Source: Caulochytrium protostelioides (Eukaryota; Chytridiomycota; Caulochytriomycetes; Caulochytriales; Caulochytriaceae). From it: a DNA stretch of 64,000 bases. A model generated the notes under the pieces. The model saw only the letters and a program-made list of their open reading frames with translations, was not told where the DNA came from and did not search any database. A program made the position numbers and the translations under genes. Each line of letters opens with the position of its first letter. Positions within the stretch are counted from its first letter, which is position 1. The stretch covers positions 1 through 64,000 of the forward strand of contig ML014134.1 in NCBI GenBank assembly GCA_003615045.1, read 5' to 3'. This document shows positions 1 to 9,724 of the stretch, piece after piece.

Positions 1-73
1 GCCTGGTTAGCTCAATCGGTAGAGCGTACGACTCTTAATCGTACGGTTGCGGGTTCGACCCCCGCATCGGGCT
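1..73 (+). tRNA. tRNA-Lys (anticodon CTT)
   Basis: The cloverleaf folds fully. The acceptor stem pairs 1-7 with 66-72, the D stem GCTC pairs with GAGC, and the anticodon stem TACGA (27-31) pairs with TCGTA (39-43) around loop CTCTTAA, so the anticodon at 34-36 is CTT. The T stem GCGGG (49-53) pairs with CCCGC (61-65) with a TTCGACC loop. No intron. A T run at 73-77 follows directly and would end Pol III transcription. The gene starts at the first base of the window, so its upstream region is not visible. Confidence 0.93.
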
Positions 74-99
74 TTTTGTGCTTCCAGCTTTGTCCATTT

Positions 100-1160
100 A
101 TGGCCATGGTGGGACCCAAAGGCCAGGTCATCAATTGGAGGCAGACCCGAAAGCAGGACTACGTGAAAGCCACCCAAACGCAGTCAGAGACGTGACGGCG
201 CCATTTGAAAGAGTCGATGCAGCGGCTAGGGGCGATGAGCTCCGAAGGCACAGGGCTCGCCGCGCACCACCACTTTCCGGAGGAGTGGCTCGCCACTTAC
301 GAGCCGCTGTGGGCCGAGTTCCTGAAACCGCGCCGGGCATGCCAGCACCTGCGGCTGCACAGCAGCAAGCAGTGCGTGTTTGCCCAGTTCTTGAACCGCG
401 TCGCCGAGGGGGCGCCACGGCGATGAAGCCGGTGGTCGCTGAGGTGGTGGTTGCTTATGGGGCCTCCATGTTTGCCCCCGGCGGCAAAGACGAGATCTCG
501 GTTCCAACCGCTCGCGCGTATAAGGCGTGCTCTCATCGCTTCCGCACTGTCCTGGCCGACGAGTTCCGGACGACCCACGAGCATGCCGAGACGAACGAGA
601 TCCTGACCAAGGTGAAACCCCAGGACCCGACGAAGATGCCGATCACTCCCGCGTCCCGGACAAGCGCTCCTGTAACAGCGCCTGCGGCCGTGAACCCGGT
701 CTGCAGCAGTGGGGCGAGCGCTCGCTCAACGGCGCCGACGCGGGTCAACCCGCCCCGCAATGCTCGCGCGGGCGCTTCCCCGGCCAAGCCGACGCCGGCC
801 ACCCCGGTCCGCGAGACTCGGGTATTTGCCCAGACAAATGTGGTCCTGAAATCGGGTCAACACCGGCGCCAGGGAACCGTGGTTCGAGGGTTGCTGTGGT
901 ATGAAGCTACCGACGGCAATGAAGCCATCCACAGCAAGTTGGTGAACCGCGACCTCCATGTCGCGTTGAACATCCGACGCTATCTGGCCTTACCGGAAAG
1001 ACCAGAGGCGTTGTGCCGCATCCCCGGACAAACCCCACTGCAGTCCAAGGTCGGCAAGATCATCCGATACTCAACCGAATGCGCGCCTGCCTCGCGGGGA
1101 ACCCCTCGGGTCCCCTTCCGAGGGCCTGGTGTGCGCCTTGACTCAATATACCCAATATGA
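100..1160 (+). pseudogene. Broken Fanzor (TnpB-like RNA-guided nuclease) remnant, copy 1
   Basis: Two reading frames together carry a protein resembling the C-terminal half of eukaryotic Fanzor nucleases. The first frame (from an ATG at 106, with an in-frame stop at 193) contains FPEEWLATYEPLWAEFLKPR and then HLRLHSSKQCVFAQFLNRVA up to about 415. A +/-1 shift near 410-425 moves the homology to another frame, which has VVVAYGASMFAP, then ADEFRTTHEHAETN (the position where the family has its zinc-finger block), then a Pro/Ala-rich stretch, then VNRDLHVALNIRR, the RuvC-III-like motif with its Asp. The last conserved block is RPEALCRIPGQTPLQSKVGK, and the frame ends at 1160. The N-terminal wedge/REC part is absent. 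The remnant begins about 25 bp past the tRNA-Lys terminator. Family assignment is from motif order, not from a search. It is clearly inactive. Confidence 0.65.
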
Positions 1161-1169
1161 TTGATGTCG

Positions 1170-2087
1170 TTACAAGGGGGGCGGGTGACTTGGTGTGGGT
1201 AGCTTGAAGGTGGAGTGGCCGGCTTTGATAAAAGGCCCGATGCTCAGGTCGTAACGAGATTTGGCATAATATTCCAGATTCTTGCGGGTACTTTCTGGTA
1301 TCAGGGGCATGGAAAACTCGTCCAGCGGCTCCATCCCGGCCCAACCCGGAGCAAAAGACTCACTCAGATTTTCGCGCTTCTCCACGAGTTGAAGCGACGC
1401 TTTATATTGCTCCAGAATTTCTCGTACCGGCCACATCGCAAACCCGCTTTCATTCAAGATCGTGAACTCATGGATCCTTCTTTTCAAGTTGCCTTTCACT
1501 GTTTGGATGTAGTTCTTTTCCTCCTCCGACCGCTCTGATTGCTTCTGCACCGTTTGGTGACCGCCAGGCGGATGAGACCCTTTTTTCACACCTTTGTAAG
1601 CAGGAATTGCCGGGATACCATTGTAGGCAGCGAAATTAGCCTCATTATCCCATCTCCGTGCAGATCCGGGGGATGTGGAGGACCCCGGATAAGGGGTGTC
1701 GTTGTTTGGAGCAGGGTAACAGGGAGGTTGGGGCACCTGAAGCCAGCCTGGGGGTGCGGGTGAGAGGGGCATGGTGGCTGCGTAAACACCCGTGTAACTT
1801 CCTGCCAGAGACTGGGTGGTGGGAACGTTAGAGTACTCAGGGGCCGTCCCGTAGCTGCTGTCCGAAAGACTGTCTGAAAGACTGCCGTCGTCGCTGACGA
1901 CGCCAGTCATTGACTGTCGCAAGCTATTGCCCGAATGACTGCCGTGGTCCACATTACCGCGGCCGCTCTCGTTGACGTCGTGGGTCACGGGAGCGCTGCG
2001 CGTTGCGGTGATCAGCAGATGTAGTCCGAGCAGTAGGATAGCCGAGGCAGCCTGCCCTGTCGTGAGACCACGCATGGCGAATTGCAT
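1170..2087 (-). CDS. Orphan secreted protein, 305 residues
   Basis: The frame is open upstream to 2603, but the ATG at 2087 is chosen because it gives a clear signal peptide: a short charged start (MQFAMRG), a hydrophobic core ASAILLLGLHLL, and a likely cleavage site around residues 27-30 (ATRSAP). The mature part is low in complexity up to about residue 190 (Ser/Asp repeats such as LSDSLSDSSYG, then Pro-rich). A charged, more ordered C-terminal region of about 110 residues follows, with SEEEKNYIQTVKGNLKRR and a late YYAKSRYDLS block. I do not recognise the family. The upstream 172 codons are Arg/Pro-rich and look non-coding. It converges with the Fanzor remnant only 10 bp away. It could be an effector-like or wall protein, but nothing in the sequence proves a role. 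Confidence 0.6.
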   Translation of the reverse strand: MQFAMRGLTTGQAASAILLLGLHLLITATRSAPVTHDVNESGRGNVDHGSHSGNSLRQSMTGVVSDDGSLSDSLSDSSYGTAPEYSNVPTTQSLAGSYTGVYAATMPLSPAPPGWLQVPQPPCYPAPNNDTPYPGSSTSPGSARRWDNEANFAAYNGIPAIPAYKGVKKGSHPPGGHQTVQKQSERSEEEKNYIQTVKGNLKRRIHEFTILNESGFAMWPVREILEQYKASLQLVEKRENLSESFAPGWAGMEPLDEFSMPLIPESTRKNLEYYAKSRYDLSIGPFIKAGHSTFKLPTPSHPPPL

Positions 2088-2949
2088 CGATAGGTGAAGC
2101 GAGGAGAAAGCGGAGGATGAGGATGAAGAAGAGAACCTGGTCGCCGAGTCTGAGAGGATGAGGGCGCCGGATGGGACACGGGGAGGAGGAGGGATATGTG
2201 CTTCCGGTGCTTGAACACTTCCGCGTAGCGGCCGTTTCAACGAGTACTGCCGGCTAGGGTATCCGGATCGTGGGTGAACCTCCAGGGGTCGCAGGGCAAC
2301 GATTGCCCCCGTTTCACCCGCCTTGCGCCACCGGGGCCGAGCCATCGGGGCGGCCATGCCCCAGACCGATGTCGGCGCGGCCGCGCCGCCGGACTTTCGA
2401 CCGAAAAGAACGCCGGTGCCGGAGCACGCGTCCGCGCCAGCACCGTCAAAGGGTCCAGCACCGTTGGCGACCGTCGACCTGGCTGCGGCCCTGCATGCCG
2501 CCAGCGCACGGCGAAGGCCGTCCCCAAGCACACGGGAGGCGAGCGCGGTGGGCGAGCGCCGAAGGCGAGCCGGGACGGAAACCCCCACGAGGGCTTCGAC
2601 CACACGCCGACGCCAGGCCCCCGCCAGAACCCCGCCAGGCCCGGGCCACCCGCCCTATGGGGCCCTTGGGCGGTGTTGCCGTTCATCCAGAGACTCGACC
2701 GTCACCGCCGCCAGGGGCGGTTCGCGTCGGCGACGGCTGAGACGACAGTGGCTTAGACGGTGGTGCCCCCGTCACACGACGCAGGGCACTGGCCGACGGC
2801 GGCTGGAGGGCCGCGCTTCGCCCGTCAGGGGTCCTCTCACGAGGTCCACGGGGTCAGCGGAGCGCCCGTCGGCGAGGCGGGATCCGATCTTGCGACGCGT
2901 GTGGTCGCCGTGCGCGCGGGTGTGCGAGCTGCTGCGGCGGCGGCGGTCC
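2088..2949. other. Intergenic, no gene seen
   Basis: Several overlapping GC-driven open frames cross this stretch on both strands (for example the plus-strand frame from 2323 running into the next gene), but all are Arg/Pro-rich with no recognisable domain. It should hold the promoter of the secreted-protein gene and the 3' end of the TORC2-subunit gene. Confidence 0.4.
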
Positions 2950-4611
2950 TCACGACACCGACACGGCGCCGGCGCGTCCGCGCGGGGTGCCGCTCGTGGC
3001 CGTGACCGTGGCCGTGGCCCCGAGACCGATGGGCGCGGCCGCGCCCGATGCCGCGGCACGCGGGGTAGCCGCGCCGGCGAGCACGCCGGGCGGGCCAGCC
3101 GCGCAAGCCGCGCGCAGCGACTCCAGCAGCACATCGTTCGGGCAGCCGACGACCCAGTGGCCCAGCGGCCGCGGGCGAGGGGCCCATGGCGGCGGCGGCG
3201 CCGTGCCGTGAGCGCCGTGGGCGCCGTGGGCGGTCGCGGCCGCTACCGGCGCCGCCATCATGTCCGGCATCGTGGAATGCGGGGGCGGCGCATGCAGGGC
3301 GCCCGTGGCCTCCGGCGACGCGCTCAGCAGGGCGTCCGCGCCCATCCGCGGACTCGGCGCCAGACTCAGGCTCGGGCCGGCGCGGTCTGGCAGCAGATCG
3401 CTCGGAGACGGCCCCGGGCGGCTCATCGACATGTTGGACGCCGACCGCGACACCAAGTGCGACGGGCCCGGCAGCGAGTGCGTCTGGGTCGCGGGAGCCG
3501 CGTGCGCATGTACGGGATGGGCCAGCGGCGGCGGCCGGCTCGAGGCTGAGGCGCCGGTGGCGGCGGCGGCGGCCGACGCGCCGCTGACGGGCAGGGCGGT
3601 GCCGGTGATGGGGCTGCGGCTCACGCTGAGCAGCAGGTTGGTCATCTGGAAGATCCGCGCGGCGCACTCGGCGCGCTTCGTGACGTCGATGTGCTCATTC
3701 GAGAGAAAGCGCGGCAGCAGCGCGATCAGGCGCGGCGCGAGCGGGAGGACGAGATGGTCGCGGAAGAGCAGGATACAGAGGTGGCGGATGTCGACGCTGA
3801 GCGGCCGTTCGCCGCCTCCGCCAGCGGCCCCAGCGGCGCCCCAGGCGGCGGGCGCGGCTGACGACACAAAGAGAGCAGGCGGCGCGCCGATACTGCTGCC
3901 GGTGGCCGCGGCATGGCCGCGGCCCAAGGGATGCGGCGACGGCATCGCCATGGCCATCGGCGTGGTCCCGGCCGAGGCAGCCGAGCCCTGCCGAAGGTGG
4001 GTGCTCGCCGCCACTGAGGCGGAAGCGGAGGCGGAGACAGAGGCGGCGGCGGAGGCGGCACCGGAGCCCGCGCCGGCACCGGCGGCGGCGCTGCTGGTGG
4101 GCGCGAGCCGTGTGTCGAGGGCCGTGGGGCTGACATAGCCGCGCCACGTGGCGAGGGGCAGAAAGCCGGCCTGCAGGAAGGGCAGGATGGCGTGGAAGAA
4201 GAGCACCCAGACGTCGACAATGCGGCCAATGAGCAGGGTCTCGCCGGCCATCTGGACTTTGGCCCCGAGCGTGAGCATGCCGGCGGCGAAGAGATCGGTG
4301 ATTTCTTCAGGGACGTGCTGCGGGGCCGCATCGACGAGCCACGCGCGGACGAGGTGGTTGATCTCCTCGACATGACCCTTCAGGCCCTCGCCGTTGAACA
4401 GCGGCAGGATCTTGAGGCACACGGTCTGCCATGCATTGTCGGTCATCATCGAGTCGCCGCCGCCGCCGCCGCCGCCGAGCGCCGCGTGCTGTAGCGAGTG
4501 AGTCGTGATGCCGCCGACGGGCGCGCTGAACACCGCGTTCGACGAAGCGTTGGTGGCGCTGCCGGCCGCCGCGGCGCCGACGCCGGCCAGCGGCCCCAGG
4601 GCGCTGCTCAT
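2950..4611 (-). CDS. BIT61: HbrB/Bit61/PRR5-like TORC2 subunit
   Basis: This 553-residue protein carries the HbrB fold of the TOR complex 2 accessory subunit family (yeast Bit61/Bit2, Aspergillus HbrB, animal PRR5/Protor). The first part of the domain spans about residues 60-158, with AWQTVCLKILPLFNGEGLKG, then VEEINHLVRAWL, then WVLFFHAILPFLQAGFLPL. An Ala/Ser-rich insertion of about 115 residues follows, then the second part (about 278-340) with IRHLCILLFRDHLVLPLAPR and a terminal helix FQMTNLLLSVSRSPITG. The last 210 residues are Ala/Pro/His/Ser low complexity. The start at 4611 is an ATG, and residues 1-50 are Gly/Ala-rich. TORC2 acts at the plasma membrane on AGC kinases and actin and wall polarity. 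Family call is by recognised motifs; the insertion site lies in the loop that also varies in length between fungal homologues. Confidence 0.82.
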   Translation of the reverse strand: MSSALGPLAGVGAAAAGSATNASSNAVFSAPVGGITTHSLQHAALGGGGGGGDSMMTDNAWQTVCLKILPLFNGEGLKGHVEEINHLVRAWLVDAAPQHVPEEITDLFAAGMLTLGAKVQMAGETLLIGRIVDVWVLFFHAILPFLQAGFLPLATWRGYVSPTALDTRLAPTSSAAAGAGAGSGAASAAASVSASASASVAASTHLRQGSAASAGTTPMAMAMPSPHPLGRGHAAATGSSIGAPPALFVSSAAPAAWGAAGAAGGGGERPLSVDIRHLCILLFRDHLVLPLAPRLIALLPRFLSNEHIDVTKRAECAARIFQMTNLLLSVSRSPITGTALPVSGASAAAAATGASASSRPPPLAHPVHAHAAPATQTHSLPGPSHLVSRSASNMSMSRPGPSPSDLLPDRAGPSLSLAPSPRMGADALLSASPEATGALHAPPPHSTMPDMMAAPVAAATAHGAHGAHGTAPPPPWAPRPRPLGHWVVGCPNDVLLESLRAACAAGPPGVLAGAATPRAAASGAAAPIGLGATATVTATSGTPRGRAGAVSVS

Positions 4612-6290
4612 TCTGGGGGGTTTTGGCGACGTCGGCGATACAGCCGACGGCGATGGGCGTGTCGACAGCGGTTAGCGATGCACGGCGCGTTCCAACCTAC
4701 GGGGAAGGCGGGACGAGACGTGGGCCGTGACGTGAATGGCCAGCAGCCCCAAGAGCAGAGGCGCGTGGCGCGGCCCAGGGCGGTCACGAACGAAGGTACC
4801 ACGAGGTCCACGAGGCCAAGCCGAAGAAGGCCACCCGATCGCGCGATCGGGCGACCCGCTGCCGGTGTGCGCGGCGCCGCGTCCATGGACACCGTCCTGG
4901 CCCTGGCCCTGACCTTGACGTTCACGATCGCTGCCCAGGGCCCGCCGTCGCTGCCGCCGTCAAGGCCGTCGACGGCTGCAGCGCTCAAAAGACCGGCAGC
5001 CCGTGCCACCCGTGTTGGCCCGCCGCGCGTGGAGTCCTGCGCTGAGGCGGCCACGGCGGCCTGCGGGGCTTCGGCACGGCTTGGGCCTGCGGCTTGGCGT
5101 CGGGCTGAGCCCGCCGCGGGCTGCTGCCCGCCGGCCTTCCGCACGTGGCCGGCAGACCCGCGTGAACGCGGCGCCCAGCTGGTTCCGACGGCGCCGTTCC
5201 ATCCTGCGAATGACCACGGCATGGCATATTCTTGCACCGTGCCATCAGGAGGACAGCCAGCGCGGGAAGCGGTGCACCAGCGATCCAGCACATACCGTGG
5301 CGGCCCGCATGCACCAACGCTTTCGTGGGCGGCGATGGCATGGGGGCATGGCACCGGACCTCCGCGGTGAGCGCGAAGTGACCTCGCCATCCAGAGACTC
5401 TCGAGGCGACGCCAAGATGATGCCATCACGACGCCTCCGTTCATTTTTCATTCCATTCCGTCGGCCCGCGTCTGGTCTCGCGGGGACGGCGTCGTCAGAG
5501 CGGCAGCGGCATTGGGCGATCGCGCGGCCCTCGTGGCGGCCATGGCGGCCTTGGGCATGGCGCATCGGATTGACATGATGGATCCGCGTGACGATACCGT
5601 GCTGGCCCGACCGAGATGGGCTTGATCTGGTCCGCGCGTGTCGACGCGATATGATGACCATGACCACGACCGTCGTGCCGCTCACGCCACGGATGCCGCT
5701 CACGCCACCGATGCGACTCATGCTCTTCCACGCGGTCTGATGACGGTCCGGTGGGCACCAGCAGGGCGCCGCGAGAACCTCCGGAAGCCAAGAAGGGGGG
5801 CTCGAGGAGGCCGAGCGCCTTTGCTCCTGCGTCGAGGAGTAGTGCCCAGCTTCTCGCATTGGCTCGGCTGGCCCCCCCATACCTGGTCCTCGCCTCAGCT
5901 CGTCTCCGCCCGGTTCATCCCGTCTCGGTTCGTCACCGTTCAGCGCGGCATGCCGCATTCCCATTCCCAATGGTGAAGCCATTGAACGAAGCGAGGCCCA
6001 TCCCCCTGATGGAGGAGTGTGTAACATGCGTTTTTGACGGCGTCATTTTTGGTTCGTGAATGCGTGGTCATATGGCGGGTGCGGCATCACCGCTGACATC
6101 GAAGCCGACGAGCCCGTGACGCCCGATTGGTGGGTTCCTGAACCCCCTGTCGTCCGTGTGGATCGCTCGATGCCCTGCTGGCGCGTCTTCTCGCGCCGTG
6201 GCGGCGCGCGTCACCGTACTTGGTGCCCTGCACGGCTGCTGCGGGGGCCACGGCGGTCCAGCGCGGCGTCAGGCCATGCAGGGCTTCCAA

Positions 6291-6302
6291 GCTGCTGCTG
6301 CT

Positions 6303-6339
<37 letters not shown>

Positions 6340-6358
6340 CTGTCGCTGCTGTCGCTGC
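6291..6358 (+). repeat. CTG/CAG microsatellite
   Basis: An imperfect run of CTG triplets broken by TTG and TCG units. It lies outside any supported gene. Confidence 0.9.
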
Positions 6359-6593
6359 CACGGCTCTGGCATACGGCGTCGGCGCGGGCCGCAAGCCCCA
6401 TTGAGCGCTGGGACGCGGCGTCCGGCAGCGGCACGGGTCCGCGGGTGACGGCGGCATGCAGCGGGCCTGCCGCAGGGCCTCACCGGCGGCGGGGACCTGC
6501 CCTTGCTCTCGACTCCCGTTCGTGCGGCGGCGTGTCGTGTGTGCCGGCGCGGGGTGGCTTCGGTGGCTCGCGCTCGTGCCGTGGGTCCTCCGC

Positions 6594-6602
6594 CGACGAC
6601 GA

Positions 6603-6652
<50 letters not shown>
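6594..6652 (+). repeat. GAC and GACGGC repeat
   Basis: Starts as GAC triplets, then becomes a regular GACGGC hexamer array of about eight units. Confidence 0.9.
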
Positions 6653-6654
<2 letters not shown>

Positions 6655-6834
6655 TGGACCGGTGGCCGCGGCCGCGGCCGCAGGGGCCCTCCGTTCCCGC
6701 GCGTCCCCGGGGCGTCCCCGGACGGTGCCATCGGAGCGCGCCCAGCGTCGCTCCTATTGTTCCTTCGCAGCCGAGCGGCGGGCGACCGCGCGACCGTCGT
6801 GGCGGCTTGGCCAGCGGCAGGCGGCGTCCGGCGC

Positions 6835-6838
<4 letters not shown>

Positions 6839-6886
<48 letters not shown>
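6839..6886 (+). repeat. CGG triplet repeat
   Basis: An almost pure CGG run of about 16 units in the upstream region of the cyclin gene. Confidence 0.92.
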
Positions 6887-7012
6887 AGGAGCGGGAGGGG
6901 TGGGCCGACGCCGCAGGACCCGCGCCCACGGGTCCCTGTGGGGACGGGGCGCGGGGCTCGTCATGCGTGTGACCGCCGTTGCAAGGGCATCGCGCCCTCT
7001 GCTCATCACATG

Positions 7013-7080
7013 GCGTCGCATCGCATCGCATCGCATTGCATTGCATTGCATTGCATCGCATTGCATCGCATCTCATCGCA
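7013..7080 (+). repeat. GCATY pentanucleotide repeat
   Basis: A tandem array of GCATC and GCATT pentamers, about 13 units with one or two variants. Confidence 0.9.
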
Positions 7081-7908
7081 ATACCTGTACCGTCATGGGA
7101 CGCTCGCTTCACTCCACTCGACACACATCGGAACGATTCAGCGACAAGGCGGCCGTGGCGAGCCTGGGACGCGTAACACCACGGTGATGATGGACACCCC
7201 ATCGAATGATTCGCGAGTATCAGACGAACATCACGGGCAGCGGGCGTCTTCTCTCTCGTCAGCCCTTCTCCTTCCCCCCACCGCGACCTGCGGATGTCCT
7301 GTCCTCCTCTCCACGCACTTCTCCTGCATGCTCCCTGCTTCTGTTGGGTTTCGTCGACCGGTTCCTGGCAAACCACTCTCCCACAGCGGTTGGTGCCCAT
7401 CCCCGGGTGACGCTTTAGGACGCTGTGTCACGCGCTGGCGGCTGTGACCTCGCTTCTCTGGCGTCCTCTCGCTCTGCGCCGAGCCCCGCCGCCCCTGGCC
7501 GTCCTTTGCCATCGCCACCGTCTCTACCGTCGCTGTGGTTACCGTCGTCCGCTCGCCGCGTCTCGTCTCGTCGCTTTCCGCATCGCGCGGGGATTGTTTC
7601 CTCGGGGCCCATCGCCAAATCCAAACGGCGTCGTTGCCCCCGCTTCTTTGTTGCTGCCGGCATTCCCCCCACCCCACGGTCGACGCAGCACCAGGCCGCC
7701 GTGTTCCTTGCTGCGATTCTCTGGATCCTGTCGCCGTTTCTGCCGCTGCCTTCGGGGTCGCCGCCTGCTTGGTCGCCACTGCCGCTCCCGCTGCCGTTGC
7801 CGTCACGCCGGCGGTTGACCAGCCGCTTCCGGCGCCGACGCCGACGCCAGTCACAGGACCCATCACCGCCACCGGCGCAAGCCCTCGCCCTCCATCCTGC
7901 CGTCCGCC

Positions 7909-9684
7909 ATGGCCGCGCCGTCGTCGGCGCCCGAGCCGGCACGTGCTGCCGTCGGCCCGGTCGCCGCCGCGACGGCCACCGCTCCCACGTCCGCGGTCGC
8001 TGCCGCCGCCACAGTCACCAAGCCCGGTGGGGGCGACGCTGCCATGACGTCCGCCGAGAACGCCGGCCCCGCGGCTGCGGCCGCCGCGACGCCGGACACG
8101 ACGATACCCCCGCTGCCGTTTGACTTCACGACGGTCACGCCCACGCAGACCATCGACTTGCTGTCACAGTACCTGGCGAGCGTGACGCAGGCCAACGACG
8201 CGCTGCCCGCGTCGCCGCTGACGCGCTTCCATGCACGCACGATCCCCACCATCGACATCCACGGCTACCTCGCGCGCATTCTCAAGTACGCGCCCTGCAC
8301 CAGCGACGCTTTCCTCGCGCTGCTCATTTACTTGGAGCGCATGGCCGATCCCTGGGCCAAGTTTCAGGGACGTAGCGCTGCAGGCTCTCTGTTCCTGCCC
8401 GTGCATCAGTATCGCCATCAGCAACAGCAGCAACAGCAACAGCAACAACAGCAACAGCAGCATGCTGTTGCGGCGCCTCTGCGACGCGATGCCGATTCCG
8501 CGGCTTCCGAGATGACCCACGGGGCCGCGGCCGGCCCGGCCTCGTCGGCCACGTCTGTGACGGCGGCCGCTGCCGGGATGCACACGCCGCTCAGCAAAGC
8601 CTCGCCGCCCCTGCCGTCCGGCAGCGCCGCAACCTCCTTGATGGCGTCGCCGGCGCACGCGCCACGCGCACTCGCGCACCACGGCGCCCATTCCGGTCCT
8701 GCTGCCGCCCACCACCACGGCGGCCACGGGGGCGCCACGCCGTCGGCGTCCGCGGCCGTCGCGACGCCGGCGATCACGAGCACCGCCTCGAGCGCCGCCA
8801 GCGATCTCGTGCCCGATGCCGCCGCCGCCGCCGCAGCGGCGGGCGGCACCCAGAAAGCACGGCTCGCCGCCGCCGCCGCCGCCCTCGACGGCTACCTCTG
8901 GATCAGCGGCGTGTCGTCGCAGCGGCATGCGCCCGTCAGCGGCGCATCGACGCCGTCCGCCACCACGTCGGGCGCGTCCTCGTCGTCGACCTCGCTGGCC
9001 TCCACGCCCGCGAGCGCCGGGAGGCCCTCGGACGGCACGCGCACGCCGCAGACGGCGGAGTCGCTCGAGTCGCCCGCCGGATCCACATCCGCCGCTTCGC
9101 ACGCCGGCAGCACCGCCTCGCCGTCGGGCCATCCATCGCGCCCGGGCCGCGCCGCGCCTGCGCCTGCACAGGCTCAAGCGGCCGCGGCGTCCCATCTGCG
9201 CCCCGCCATCGTGACCCAGGGATCCTCAGGTGGCATCCATGCGGCCGACGCTCCCCGACCGCCGCAGCACGTTCAGCAGCCGCAGCAGCTTCCGATGCTG
9301 CGCCCGCTGCAACCGCACCCGCTCGTCATGTCCAAGTATCCCGTCCTTGTGCTGACGTCCTACAACGTGCACCGTCTGCTGATCTCGGGGATCATGGTCT
9401 CGGTCAAGTTTCTGTCTGACATCTTTTTCACCAACAACCACATCTCGCGGGTCGGCGGCTTGCCTGTCGCCGAGCTGAACCATCTGGAAATCGAGTTTCT
9501 CAAGATTCTGCGGTTCAACTTGTTTGTGACCGTCGAGGAACTCCAGCTTGCTGGCGACCGGCTGCTGCGCTTTGCCAAGCGCAAGCAGATGCTGCAGGCA
9601 TCGGGCCAGGGTCATGTGCAGCTGGTCGACGTTGTCTCGGCACCCTTGCACCCCGCGACAGCACCGGCAACAGCACCGGCAACA

Positions 9685-9724
<40 letters not shown>

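Larger units (their letters stand above)
4612..7908. other. Large divergent intergenic region
   Basis: The region lies between two genes that start away from each other (TORC2 subunit leftward, cyclin rightward), so it probably holds both promoters. Open frames of 190-315 codons exist on both strands, but they overlap each other, are Arg/Pro/Ala-rich and show no domain. The part from 6290 to 7080 is packed with simple repeats, listed separately. Confidence 0.5.

Noticed and set aside
2323-3549. 408-codon plus-strand frame
   Set aside because: Mostly antisense to the HbrB gene, Arg-rich, no domain.
4608-5444. 278-codon minus-strand frame upstream of the TORC2 gene
   Set aside because: Arg/Ala/Pro-rich without motifs; probably promoter-region chance frame.
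6220-7066. Frames translating the CTG, GACGGC and CGG repeats as poly-Leu, poly-Arg or poly-Gly
   Set aside because: Open only because of the repeats; no conserved sequence around them.
7013-7080. GCATY array as a CRISPR-like or telomeric repeat
   Set aside because: A plain pentamer array without spacers, and not a telomere-type G/T-rich unit.
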